Part shown: one piece after another, positions 11,885-23,152 of the stretch | How the letters are laid out: each line of letters opens with the position of its first letter | Numbering within the stretch: the stretch's first letter is position 1 | Assembly (NCBI GenBank): GCA_011109175.1 | Contig: RDEW01000004.1 | Span: 2,098,444 to 2,162,443 of the forward strand | DNA from: Dicyema japonicum | Taxonomy: Eukaryota > Dicyemida > Rhombozoa > Dicyemidae | Length of the DNA: 64,000 bases | Reading direction: 5' to 3' | Position numbers and translations under genes: made by a program | Notes under the pieces: model-generated | Seen by the model: the letters and a program-made list of their open reading frames with translations, nothing else | Told to the model about the DNA's origin: nothing | Database searches by the model: none

Positions 11885-12964
11885 TTAGTTAGTTTTTGCT
11901 GCCTTCCTGTCGACTTTCTTCATGATGTTTTTCTTCATAATTTTCCACCCAACAATGGGGACCCAATATTTAAGGAAATCGGGGACAAACAACGCCTAGT
12001 CGGTAAACCTCAGCATTTACATAAAGGGCATGTGCCCAATACCCATCCACATTGTTGGCCTTCCCGATAGTCCTCACATGACTTTCAACGAATCCGTCGA
12101 CTGATGGAATGTAGAAAGACGTCTTCATTCTGGTCATAGAGGTCGAGACGAATGAGGGACACACGTTCTTACGTTACCAAGGACCATCTACCTGTATTAT
12201 AAGTCCACTCGAGGCATATTCTGCTGACAGAGCCTCACTTAGAAAGGAAACGAACGCCTTTGTAGCTGAATATAGGGCCAGAAAGGGGGAGGGAGGTCGA
12301 GTCCCTGCCTGTGAGCTGATATTTATCATAACTCCCCGGTTTTTTTCGACCATTCTTGGAAGAACAATTTCAGTGAGCTAAATGACCCAACAAACAACCA
12401 TAATCATCGAAACATTGTTGACTCCAATCATATTCCTGGAAAGTATGGTCTCGTGGCGAATTAGTTTGTCGTATGGTAGAAAATACGGGTAGGAGACACC
12501 GACGTTGTTCACTGGGGTCAATAAATCAACTACCGAGAACTCCAATGTCCAAATTTGCTAGAGATTCAGTCAGATTCGGCAAAAGTTTGAAGCCGTAAGT
12601 AAAGTCGGCACATATCTTGAGTGTTTCCACATTATAGTTTGTTTCTTTGATATAAAAATGAGGTCAACCAAGCATCTTAACCACGTTGTCCAACTTTTCG
12701 GGATTTCTGCCCACAACAACTATTTTCATCCCCAATTTGGCAAAATATTTGGCATAGCCGAGTCCCAGTCCGTCAGTAGAGCCAGTGATTACTGTATATA
12801 ATACAACTAAAAGAACCAGCCCATTGTCCGTGTTTTTTAAAGTCCACGGTTTTTAGGTAGGGGGATATCAAGTAAAGGTAAACAAAGTGATAAACACGCC
12901 AGAAGAGACTGAGGAGGCCATAAATTGTGCATGGATATGTTATGGCATTATATAAACTGAACAT
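11885..12964 (-). CDS. HSD17B12: HSD17B12-like very-long-chain 3-oxoacyl-CoA reductase
   Basis: A short-chain dehydrogenase of the ER membrane that reduces 3-ketoacyl-CoA in fatty-acid elongation (or a 17-beta-hydroxysteroid). The start at 12964 opens a hydrophobic N-terminal segment (NAITYPCTIYGLLSLFW), then TVDFKKHGQWA. After a 25-nt intron (12792-12816) the cofactor loop follows (VITGSTDGLGLGYAKYFAK). NNVG, MINISSQAG and the catalytic YSATKAF follow. The C-terminus (VPDFLKYWVPIVGWKIMKKN) ends KTN with stop at 11885-11887, a lysine-rich tail as in ER-retained orthologues. Other introns are 24 nt (12645-12668), 22 (12512-12533), 21 (12378-12398), 24 (12168-12191) and 25 (11996-12020). All are required to keep the frame open. 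The gene looks intact. Confidence 0.92.
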
Positions 12965-13085
12965 CCAAAGTGATTAAGTCGTGTTTTATTTTAATTTAAT
13001 ATTTTCATTAATTATTCTTTTATATTTTTTATTATTTAATTTCTGCTTATTAAAACTTAAAGTTATAATCTCTTGACAAATTCTA

Positions 13086-13432
13086 TGGGCCGGGTGGCTT
13101 AGTGGTTAGGTGTCAGGCTTAAGTGGCTTAGGCTACGGGTTCGAATCTCGCTGCTGTTCACCTGGTGGAAGGTTCCACGCATCTACGATGCAGAAATGGT
13201 TTGACGAGTGACGCCGTCATCAGTGAATACTCACTGCGGAACTGGATTGTCTAGAAAGGACACTCACACAAGAAAAAGAAAAAAAGAAGTGAAGATCATT
13301 CCTTGGTTCTACGATTAGTTAAAATTAACTGTTCTTTACTTAAATAAAGTGTGTGTCCTGCCTATGCGGAGCTATAAAATACTATGGCTCTCGTGAAAAG
13401 GCTTTATTATTATTATATTATTATTATTAAAT
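13086..13432 (+). mobile_element. tRNA-derived SINE, family 1, copy 1
   Basis: The head has a Pol III A box (TGGCTTAGTGG) and B box (GGTTCGAATCTC) in a tRNA-like fold. A core with GACGAGTGACGCCGTCATCA and ACTCACTGCGG follows, then a body with TTAACTGTTCTTTACTT and GGAGCTATA. The 3' end is a (TTA)n run. Diverged copies lie on the minus strand at 22.5 and 43.1 kb. Confidence 0.8.
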
Positions 13433-13899
13433 TCTATGAAAATCTAAGCTAGCCAAAAAAGGGTTTCCAAAATTACGCAAAAATGGACTTTTGGAAAGTC
13501 TTCAATTCCTCTGGAATCCTTAATACATAGAACCGAGGAACGTGCCGTTGCGACTACGAGGAACCAGTTAAACGATCGATGCGTACTTGCGTAAGATAGA
13601 GAAAAAATCATCGTGTTTAGCTGAAGTCTTAAACTTGCCGGGGTCACGTGATTAGTTAGTTTGGTGTCACCATTGTCTTTGTAGTTTTTTTCATTTTTTC
13701 ATAATAATCCTCGGTGCAACACCTATAATCCCTAACAACCCTGTCACTCTCTTTGAAAATTCCTAATCAAAAGGAAAGTCATTTTGACAACCTGTCTCGA
13801 ATGCTATCCTCCATCCTGTCTCCAAAGCTGATGTAGTTTAAAACGGATAAACGATTTTTTTCCACAAAGGCCTTCCTCAAACTTGATTATGACGAAATA
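13433..13899. other. Unassigned DNA
   Basis: No recognisable gene or repeat copy. It may contain the eroded upstream part of the retrotransposon fragment that follows. Confidence 0.3.
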
Positions 13900-14560
13900 T
13901 TACGCCTATCTCCTCCTCCAATCAGAATGCCCTCTACCAACGGATATCCTAGTAAATTGGGTTGCTTACGCTGTGGACATCACTTTTCTCTACCAACATA
14001 CGGATATAAGCTGAATTATGCCAAAGAGGTCCTCTGTCCTTTTGAACTTCTGCGAGTCGTCAGCAAATCACCTTTTGTCCAGAACTTATATCCATCTACC
14101 ACAAAGAAATTGACCGATCTATGGAGCACCGGAATTTGCTACGTCCTACTTAATAGCGTCTGGTCTCTTCAAGTTAGTAACGTTGAGCTAACTTAACTCA
14201 GTGGTCTGGTTTGTCGGGATTTTGCATCGACGAACGAGAGTGGAGCCTGGATCAGAGCTTTACCATGTATCTCACTTGGAACACTATTGGATGAAGACGC
14301 GACGAGGATTGGGGTTTCAGTTCACCTTGGAATAGATGTTTGCACGACCCATCGGTGTAGATGCGGAGGAATGGTTGACGCGAAAGGTCTTCTCGCTCTC
14401 TCCTGCCGGAGGAGTGCTAGAAGGAGTCCTATACACGCCGCAATCAATGGAGTTATTGCTTGGGGACTTGAGACTGCCGGATAGCATGTCCAATTTGAGC
14501 CGCTTGGACTTGCTCAAGCCAACCGCGTTTTCAATTATGAGAGCAGTCAGCAGTTGCTAA
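13900..14560 (+). pseudogene. Non-LTR ORF2 fragment with CRCG motif
   Basis: After frame changes the plus strand reads ESGAWIRALPCISLGTLLDE, IGVSVHLGIDVC, HRCRCGGMVDAKGLLALSC, and FEPLGL. This is the C-terminal portion of invertebrate ORF2 proteins with the VGLRLG, HxCxCG, GLSC and EPxGL series. Several stops show it is dead. It probably belongs to the same family as the pieces at 1.3 and 9.1 kb. Confidence 0.65.
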
Positions 14561-14815
14561 CTGTTAGTTTTTGTGTCATAGTAAATTGTTTTTTTTAATA
14601 TCTCACATAATTATTATTTTTAGGAACATAAATAGAATCCCATTGACTGTAGCTTCAAACATGCGATCTTTTAAATGTGGGGCTTTGACGCTGTTTTCCA
14701 AAACTAGGTTATGCCAGATCATTAAACTTAGATTATAAAAAGATATTTTTGTTTGATTTGACTCGCATAATAAAAAAACCAAATTATCAATTCATTTACA
14801 GTGTTAGCGGATTAT
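14561..14815. other. AT-rich spacer
   Basis: Nothing identified. It includes the poly-A-like 3' edge of the minus-strand element that follows. Confidence 0.3.
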
Positions 14816-16400
14816 AATTATTAATAGCAATGTCCGCAGAACCAGAAAAGTTAACTAATTTAAGATTCAACTTTTGCCATGCATCTCTGGACACCCGCTT
14901 TGAGTTGTTTCCATCCTCCCTTGTTTCTCGCATCCGTCCTCAGATCATCCAGATCCTCTGCTGTTTTCAGTTTTCTTCATATCAAAGTGAGTTCTTTGCC
15001 GAGCGTCAACGGCAACGTTGTTCTTTGTCGACCTCGATACGTTGTTTTGTTTAATACAGAAAAGTATGATTCCATGGCCTGCTTGGCCGGTGTCATTTTC
15101 GTAGCTCTTAGGATATGTCCAAAGAGCGGTTAGGTTCCAGGTCCCCGCGTTATAAAGTAGAATTGGTTCGATAAATGAGTTGTACAACCGAATTTGAAGG
15201 CGAGTGCCTATGTAGTTTTGTCACATCCAGATCGCCCAAATTTTTTGAAAGAAGCAACGCCAGAACTTTCATGTGAATAACGTCCTCCAAGACCCCGAGG
15301 AGTGATCCAACTTTCTTGCATGTTCTCCACTTTTTTTTCGTTTCTCGTTGTGCAACGAGATATGCGAGCTCTTTCCGTTTTGTCTGGGTTTACTACCAGG
15401 GACCAGTCCTCCAAGCCTTGAGTGATCACTTTTAGTATAGTTTCCAGCGTATCCCTATCCCGGCAGACGAAATCAATATCACCGACTTAGATTACTTCCA
15501 TCATGTTAGAGAAACAATTCTTTTTCCAGAGAGATCTTAGAGCTGCCTCCAGGTATGACATTTGAACGTCCTGTTCAGGACTGTGGAGATCAACTCAGCC
15601 GCATGTTTCAATAATTCTGCATTCACGTTGTCCGGTTCAGGGGCTCTGCCATTCTTGAGCTTACCCAAGGCTAAAACGACTTCGTAATGCGTGATGCTTT
15701 GATTCAAGTCTCTGGGAATTCCTTCGAATGGTTCCAAGTGTTCATTGAGATTTAGTTGTTTTTTGTAGAAAGCGGCAATTTTGTTTGCTGATTTGATTAT
15801 TACTTTTCCTGTATCATCAAGAACTGTGATTCTTTCCGGTCTGGTGTTGCGGGAAAATTGTTTAACCGCATCAAACATTATTGCACCATGTTTATACCGT
15901 TCGGCGTCCTCTGCCAAGTTATCAAGTGTATGCCGGGCTAGTTCCCTATCTCTTCTCTCTATTTTGTATTTGAATCTGTTGCGTTCTCTTTTAAGAGTCA
16001 GTTTGGCTTGTCGAGCATGTAGGAGCTTGACAGGGAGGAGTAAGCCGATGATATGGACAAGTGGAAACTGTCAAGTTCCTCTGCGTTGATGGATACGCTC
16101 ACTGTGGTCGGTGCATATACATTGATAATCGATAGAGTAGTATTACGGTTGTTTCCGAGGCGTAGTTGGAGGATGGCAATCCTGTCGTTTATACTCCATG
16201 CTCTATGAGTCACCACAGCTGCTATAGCGAACCCCATCCCATAATGTCGGCAGTCTGACGGTAACAGGAGCAGTTGATATCCGTTCATTATTTCATCCAG
16301 GCCATTGGGGACTTTAGTTTTCTGGAGACAGCATACAGATACTTCATATCGTTGGAGGATCCGCACATAAGTGTTGTTTTTTTACGTATGATGTTAGTCC
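14816..16400 (-). pseudogene. RTE-like non-LTR retrotransposon relic (family C)
   Basis: Minus-strand order: endonuclease domain (16366-15998) with VCCLQKTKVPNGLDE, GYQLLLLPSDCRHYGMGFA and IINVYAPTT; RT N-terminal part (15917-15537) with KLKNGRAPEPDNVNAELLKH; RT late part (15429-15208) with EDWSLVVNPDKTE; then RLYNSFIEPILLYNAGTWNL (15187). The 3' edge at 14816 is an (AAT)-rich run. The YADD block is missing. Related 5'-truncated copies lie at 27.0, 31.5, 34.7 and 53.2 kb. Confidence 0.8.
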
Positions 16401-17190
16401 TCTCACATTGAATGATCCAATAGTGAACAGGAAAGATTGAATGCATGAAGAAGACATCTTGTGCAAGAGAGGCACGTCACCACCTCAACCATAAAAGTGG
16501 CATAGTGAATATTACCTCCTATAAGAAGTCCAAATGTGAGACCGACACGTACATTGGGGACAACCCTATTCAGATATCCAGTTAACGGAGGATTCTTGGA
16601 GTCGCATGTGACACATAATTACTTTATCTTACCACAGCGGAAAAGTCTTGACCAAAGGATTCCAGAAGTGAAGTATGCTGAAGGCAATTGTAAAGAAGAG
16701 GCCTTTTCCTCCTGCTGACTGCATCTACAAATTGTGCAATAAGGTCATTCCCCAACTATTGAATACACCCGCCACGCATGGAAGTTTGTGGTATCTTCCA
16801 ATATTAATGAACTAAACACAATCAGAAAAAACTTTATGTTTCACACTGATTCACTTTTCCCTGACCACTCTCGTCGCGGAGGTATCCACAAGATACCATA
16901 CCAGCAATTTCTGCAAAGAACTTAATCCATTGGGCAATTCTACTGCTCAAGCGAAGGAGTTGGGGTTTTCTAATGATAAATACATTATCTGAATTGGTGA
17001 GTTCGGAGAGATCAAAGAAAAGTGAATAAATTATATTTAAGTAACAATCACTACTACAAGATAAATGCCCCAAAAGATAAGAGTAGATAAATAATCCACA
17101 AACGAAAGAAAAATAAAAACATATTTTCAAGCAACAAAAGTCATAACCACCGCCAAATAGATGCCACGTGACTCATCTGTTGACAACATT
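16401..17190. other. Unassigned DNA, possible RT debris
   Basis: Plus-strand frames at 16536-16800 (for example KKRPFPPADCIYKLCNKVIP) have the flavour of an RT C-terminal region but are too broken to assign. Nothing else was recognised. Confidence 0.3.
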
Positions 17191-17194
17191 AATA

Positions 17195-17525
17195 TAACAA
17201 CCCTGGATAAACCGGAAAAAGGTTGAGTTGTGATTAACGTACATTTGAGGTATATCCAGTTCCCAAGGTCGGAGTGAGACGTATCTTTTCAAACATCACG
17301 TCCACCCATATCCATCACGTAGGAACCCCTCACTGTAGTATGGGAGTGAAGGAATTTTGATGCCAGCCAAGCATTGGGCTTCTGAGTTAGATGGACCCCA
17401 TGACAATTCTTAAGAACATAAGAAGGCCAATGACAGAAATGAATCCTTCTACCAGGTATGTAGTACTGAGTCGAACCCACAGCCAATCACGACACACTAA
17501 CCTCGTACTACCTGGTAAAAAATTG
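17195..17525 (-). repeat. SINE-like interspersed repeat (second family), copy 3
   Basis: The minus strand starts with a tRNA-like head: GAGGTTAGTGTGTCG (D-loop-like) and GGGTTCGACTC (B box), then CCTGGTAGAAGGATTC. The body has CTAACTCAGAAG and GAGGGGTTCCTACG, and the tail TTTTTCCGGTTTATCCAGGG. The tail block matches copies at 9.35 and 10.1 kb. Confidence 0.5.
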
Positions 17526-17596
17526 ACTAAAATAACATAAAATAATAATCTAAAATGAAGGTTTAAATAAATAATGCACATAAAGGTTAAAAGTAA

Positions 17597-18402
17597 TTAA
17601 TAAGGGACAAATCGACTTCTTTTGGGAGTAATGGGAAACCGAGACGTACCATATCTACGATTATCAGCCAGTCACTCACGTCTTCTGAATCAACTCGATT
17701 GCCTTCAATACACAGTTCAGTTGTCCAGTTATCACAATCCTACGGTTCTCACTGTTTTTGTCGTCAGATATTTTTATCTCAGCATTCGACCGTTGTCTGA
17801 AAGTCACACAAGTACCCACCTAATACTGTCAATCATCGTCCCCTTCCGTCCAATCACACATCCAATATTAGAATTTGGCATTATTATGACCTGTTTGTAC
17901 TGATTACCACCCTCTGAAGTCAAAAGAGAGTATCCCTCGTTCGGGGATTCACCAGGGACATCTGACAAGGAATTCTAAAATGGTAATCATGGACAACGCA
18001 TTTGTTGAATATTTCCTCATAGCAGATCACAATATTCTCAGTCTCCCCAGTTATCATTAGCATAACCTCCGCTCCTAAATGATGGGAGATCTCCACAACA
18101 GTACCAGTTTTCTCATAAACAAATACACAAACCATTTCTATCTGCTTTAATTCTGTCACCGTAGCAGTCCTCGACCACGTTGATGGGACGAGAAAGTTTA
18201 TTTTGATGAGAGGATTTCCTCGTTCGACCTGTATTTGGTAGATGAATTTCTAAGATGATCTTAGACACGTGACATTAGCATCCTGCACTCTAATGAGAGT
18301 TGTTTTGAGAGCTTTGAACAACTCATCCTTCTGTTTGTTGGTCAAAGTCACAATTCTCTCTGCACTGGAACCGTCAGAGACGAAAATGCGGCCATCCGCC
18401 AT
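17597..18402 (-). CDS. Two-KH-domain RNA-binding protein (PCBP/hnRNP K-like)
   Basis: KH domains bind single-stranded RNA or DNA; this family acts in splicing, mRNA stability and translation. Start ATG at 18402 (MADGRIFVSDG). KH1 begins LIKINFLVPS and ends around VMLMITGETENIVICYEEIF, but the GXXG loop is not visible. KH2 is clear, with IGCVIGRKGTMIDSIRQ and RRIVITGQLNCVLKAIELI, a GRKG loop like the third KH of PCBP/hnRNP K. The C-terminus is FPITPKRSRFVPY with stop at 17597. Introns are 24 nt (18250-18273), about 23 (17976-17998), 23 (17797-17819) and 25 (17656-17680). A further 21-nt intron (18112-18132) would restore KH1 alignment. Confidence 0.82.
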
Positions 18403-18649
18403 TGACTTTCTTAATTCCTGAATATTGCAGCCATTCTGGACTTAAATAAGCAACTACTTTCCCTATGAAGAACCCGGCAATCTATTTGCTAAACATTCAG
18501 TACAACCTCGTTTTGAATAATGAATCTCACTGTAAATACGGATTTGTCAGGGGATCGGAGCATAACACAGTAAAAAAATAAAATAATAATAATATTTAAA
18601 TATTTGTGACGGAAAATTATTAATTAAAGCAATATTACTTTTATGAAAT

Positions 18650-18856
18650 TTAATGGCACAGTCTGAATTCATATTCAAAAGTGATTTGAATTTCTGTCTG
18701 GAGATTCTTCCTTTCCTCTTCGATAATTGAACAAATCAACTCACTCTGCAAGAATACCCTCTGTCTTTTTCCCTTGCTTGAAAGAAAATCAATGGATACT
18801 CTGACTTCATAGGAGTCGACAAAAATAATTCCAGGTGTTTTCTGCGTTTCTAGCAA
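18650..18856 (-). CDS. Unidentified exon-like open frame
   Basis: After an acceptor-like TGCTAG, about 65 codons continue with natural composition (GIIFVDSYEVRVSIDFL, then IIEEERKNLQTEIQITFEYE) and end in a stop at 18650. No family recognised. It may be the last exon of a gene whose upstream exons lie to the right. Confidence 0.3.
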   Translation of the reverse strand: MLETQKTPGIIFVDSYEVRVSIDFLSSKGKRQRVFLQSELICSIIEEERKNLQTEIQITFEYEFRLCH

Positions 18857-18899
18857 AAACCAAAAACAAATTTAGGGACAGGGTAGCATATGCGGAGTA

Positions 18900-20370
18900 A
18901 TCCTGATCAGTCCTGAAAAAGGACACCAATTCTGCAGAAATTAGAGGAGATATTTCTGAAAGATGGTAGGATCATTGGCACACTAATTGAGAAGAATCCA
19001 GTAGTTATAGTAGCTGAGATAACTCAAATAGCCTTCTTTTACCTCTTCTTTCTGGGATTCTTGAGATTTTTAAAAAATAAAAGTTGATTTGGAATTAAAT
19101 TTTTGATCAAATTAATTTTAATTGTTCAATACAAAAAAATAGTTAAATTTAATTTGGGATTAAATAAGAAGCGCGCCACCAGGTCTGGTCGTTGTGGGGA
19201 GATCCTTTGATTGGGATTTTAATGGCATTATTGGTTATTCGCTCAAATTGGTTTGTTATTGTGCCCTCAACTGATTACATCGAACAGATCTTAAAAGTTG
19301 CGGTTATTAATTAATGCAGAAACCGCATCAAACCCTTCTCGAATGAGGTTTGTGAATACTTTAAACAAATGGTTTTTTAGGTTTAATTTTCATCATAATC
19401 CCAATCAAGTCCTCAAAATATGAGGATTTATACTTCAACGTTTGGAATTTGACAATTTAGACACCAATGTACATCAACCGATTAAAAGATCTACAGTTTT
19501 TCACAACAAAGTAACTCCTCGACTATTTAAGTTATTTAGAAATGACATTATATACACTTTATGCCCTCACCTCCTTAAGAGGTATAACTTGAACTTGGGA
19601 GACATAGTGAACTCTGTTTTGAAGTAAGAAGACATATACCAATGTCGGGATTGAACACCATCTCAACCACTTTAGATGATCTTGGACATGTCTCTCAGTG
19701 GAATGGAGGAGAACAAATGATCATGTGTTTAAGTAAGGTCATAAGGCATACTCACTTGTAGCTTTCCATTATGTCGAGACTTATTCCAAAATTCAAAAAT
19801 AATTAATTTTCTAGGAGTTTATCATTAATCATGTCAACTTTGAATTTATTTTATTGAAATAACAATAAATTACTTAGAAAATGTCAAATAATGTGTATTG
19901 ATGAAAAATAATTGTTTTAGGAAATAAATGAGGAAGGTAAAGGGTGTTATTAGGAAAGCCGAGTCTCCCCCAACTCATGGAATATTATTATCGAGTCGTT
20001 TAATCTTCTAAATCCAATATAAATTACTAATAGCTTTTGCAATAAATCTTCATGAAATCCATATTATTGATTTCAAGCAAGAATAGTGTTCCTCATACTT
20101 TACCATGTATGTTGCAAGAATAAAGTTGCACGTGGGACTTGATGCTCGGACATGAAATTGAATTTTCAGTTAATTTGTCAATTACTCAGTTGAGTAGATT
20201 TTGATTATTTTTTTAGAAAATGTCTAATAATTTACACAATTGGTTGAGGACTTTAATTTCCGAGAAACTAGCTGTGATTTCTGTCACTCAAGTTGACGTG
20301 CTGTCGGAGACTCAATTATATATATCAATCAGACACGCATTTATAATGTGTGGTTACCTTGTGGGCTGTT
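18900..20370. other. AT-rich intergenic DNA
   Basis: A 61-codon plus frame at 19442-19627 (ending CPHLLKRYNLNLGDIVNSVL) is the only frame with plausible composition and could be an exon, but nothing supports it further. Confidence 0.35.
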
Positions 20371-20551
20371 CACTATAAAATCCGAAGGTATAATAAAAGT
20401 GCCTTGTCCGAATGTTCATACTTTAAGCAGTTAATTGATATCCTATACTTTGTTTATAATATCTATTATATCCGCATATAATGGCTTATTTTGTTCTTTT
20501 ATAATGTGCTATAGCGTATAATAACACTTTTCTTAAATTGTAGAAATTTAT

Positions 20552-21619
20552 ATGTCAAAGGTTTACTCAAAAAATGAGACAGGTTTGCTCTCTCTTTCTC
20601 ATCCATAGCCCAGGACGAGCCCTACAACATCCTTGGAGAAAGTCTTACGAACCTTGCCTGGCTGCAACACCTCAATGTCTCCTCCATTCTTGCCCCCTGT
20701 GAGAAGTATGACGACAATGAAGAGAAGAAACAGTCTTTTGAAAAAATTAGTGCTGTTAAACTTCCAAGTTCTTCAGAAATACGAGAATATTTTGTGGACA
20801 AGTCGAAAAAACCCCCTTACTCCTACATTGTCCTCATTGGTCTGGCTTTTCGAAACATGAAATGCGACAGACTGAGCGTAGAACAGATCTCTGAATATGT
20901 GACCCATTATTTCCCTTATTTTGAAATGATGAATATTGGAGTTTTAAATATTTTTTTACTTTTAGGACTATATTCGGCATACTCTCCAACACAACAAACT
21001 GTTCGAGAGGGTGAGGAAGAGGAAGGACGAGCCTTACAGAGGGATATTCTGGCGGATGTCCGATAGTGTGGTTCTCAAGTGTGATTCCGACCATGACGAG
21101 GATCAGGGATCTGATTTGGTTGTAAAAAAGAAAAGACCGTCAGCCGACAATTTTCGATTTGAGGGATCGGAAGATTTTACGAACAAAAAGTTTATGAGTC
21201 GATCAGTCGACTATTCGGGGGATTACGACTATAATTTTGGAGAATGTTCTTTCTTTGGGGACTACAACTGGGACACTCTAATTAATGAAGGGGAAACAAA
21301 GTCTGACAAATTCAATGACGAGTGGTTCCCTTCCTATGATATTCCTGATATGTCTGGTAAGTCTATTTATGACCACCAAAATTCACATCTCCCGAATTTT
21401 GTAAGCACAAATTGTGGATTTGATGACTTCGAGGATCCAAAGATTATATATAATAATTTTTATGGATACGGGGATATCCCCGGAGTAACCGACCTCACAT
21501 CGGCTATCCAATTTGACCCTTTGCTATCTAGCACATGGAGTAGTTCAAACAGCCAAGATTTGAACCACGAAGGGCTTCCTCGGAACAAGGGATATGGATT
21601 CAACATGGAAGGCGTGTAG
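20552..21619 (+). CDS. FOXJ1: FOXJ1 forkhead transcription factor
   Basis: FOXJ1 is the master activator of motile-cilium genes. Exon 1 is 20552-20582, intron 1 26 nt (20583-20608), exon 2 20609-20940, intron 2 25 nt (20941-20965), exon 3 20966-21619. Joined, they encode 338 aa. Residues near 20-30 (ESLTNLAWLQHLNV) match the FOXJ1 N-terminal motif DSLTSLQWLQ. The forkhead domain (about 77-160) starts KKPPYSYIVLIGLAF, has HYFPYF, the recognition helix YIRHTLQHNKLFERV, and RKRKDEPYRGIFWRM, corresponding to the FOXJ1-specific REKDEPGKGGFWRI. A later NWDTLIN recalls the FOXJ1 C-terminal activation motif. The recognition helix is diverged (RHTLQHN for RHNLSLN). TATAAAA occurs near 20373 and AATAAA signals at about 21752 and 21812. 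Confidence 0.9.
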
Positions 21620-21829
21620 TAGGATCTCCAAAATTATCATAATTTTCATTTTTTCCCAAAATTGTTAAAATATTTGGTTTTTTGTAATAATTGTCTACAA
21701 AAACAAACGTATTTAGGCAAGAAACTTCAAACAATCGTGCTGTGGTTTCAAATAAACTTAATGTGTTTAATTGAGCAATTAAATTCAGACAATTGCATGT
21801 TATAGTACAAGAAATAAAATATTAATCGT

Positions 21830-22210
21830 TTCACTATTTATTGCCACGTAAAATTACATTTATTTATATATTTTTTAGTTTGAATAATCTTTCGATCAAT
21901 CCACTTCAAATGTTAAGGTCATTGATTTTTGTGTTGATTTTTAGTTGGTTGCACAGACCTCACTAGCTTCCAGCAGGTCGGCTGCTATCAAGCGTCCATC
22001 TGAGAATGTTTGGTGCTCCTGACTCTAAGTCCATTAGAGTCAGTGATGAAGAATTTAATTGATAATATCACCATGGTGGTCACGTGAAGGGAGTCTAAAG
22101 TCAGAAAATGTACTGAGTAGATTTGCGGTAGGATTCTTCTGAAATCTCTATTAATGGTAGGGGTTCTTTCTGGTGCAAACATTAAAAATCCACGTGACCA
22201 AGTAAACTAA
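21830..22210. other. Intergenic DNA
   Basis: Nothing recognised beyond a broken 64-codon minus frame (22182-21988) that may be retrotransposon debris. Confidence 0.3.
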
Positions 22211-22214
22211 AAAA

Positions 22215-22385
22215 CACAAAAAATATTTTAAAAAGTAACGTGGCACCATGTGGTGTTGTGAGGCTAATTGGTTGAAAATTTCTCTTCCTTCATTGATTGC
22301 GTCATTAGATCTACCTTACTGAGGAGTCCTATGGATCACTGTTTTTAGGTGAATGTTCTGCTGGAACACGCCAGGATCAAGGAAT
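22215..22385 (+). repeat. Interspersed repeat shared with 9.2 kb
   Basis: GTGGCACCATGTGGTG and GGCTAATTGGTTGAAA and GCGTCATTAGATC correspond in order to the sequence at 9238-9345, with substitutions. It may be the left part of the second SINE-like family. Confidence 0.4.
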
Positions 22386-22499
22386 TACCTTTGGTTTTGG
22401 AATAATTTTATTTATTTAAGACTACCTGATTGAATGATTCCAGTACTCGCCGTTATCCATACCACTTTATTTTTTGAAGGATTTGTATAGCCGTGGCCT

Positions 22500-22765
22500 C
22501 GTGTCAAAATTGCATCAAAGGGTACGCTTTATGTAAAAAATAAAGCTCATTAAAAATGCACTTTAACGCAGAGTCATATTAGGTATAGCTCCGCTCAGAC
22601 AAAACACACAAGTAAAGAACAGTTATGATGACTAATCGTACAGGGAAATTCAAGGAATTCTCTTTACTTTTTTTGTTGGGTGTGTGTCCTATATAGACGA
22701 TCCGATTCTGCAGTAAAATGGTCACTGATGACAGCGTCACTCGTCAAGCCAAAGCATCATAAAAA
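22500..22765 (-). mobile_element. tRNA-derived SINE, family 1, copy 2 (5'-truncated)
   Basis: On the minus strand it carries the core GACGAGTGACGCTGTCATCA, then ATAACTGTTCTTTACTT and CGGAGCTATA, co-linear with the copies at 13.1 and 43.1 kb. The tRNA-like head is not recognisable at its 5' end. Confidence 0.7.
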
Positions 22766-22769
22766 CTCA

Positions 22770-23150
22770 TTAATACACAAAAATAATACGATAATCACTG
22801 ATACACCGAGATAGAAGTTATAGTTAACGACTAATTTAATGATCTATTCCCATGGTCACAAACAGAGATCATCTGGATTTAATATACAGGATTGAATTAT
22901 CCCCATTATACTTTCTTGACGCCCAGAAGAGGGGTCACCTATTCTCTTTTCTTGTCGGATTTCTGAGAGGGTCTGGTCTTGGCTGTGACATTTTTGTTAG
23001 TTACCGGTTTCTTTCACTCGATGGAACCGGGGGTAAATAAATAAGAAAAAACAGAGACCTTCCAATGTTGAAAATCCATCAAGAACCAGCGGAGAGTAAA
23101 ACATCCAGTCCTTGTTGTAGGAATCCCTCCGATGGAATGGGGAAGAACAA
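22770..23150. other. Intergenic DNA
   Basis: Nothing supported was found. Confidence 0.3.
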
Positions 23151-23152
23151 AT

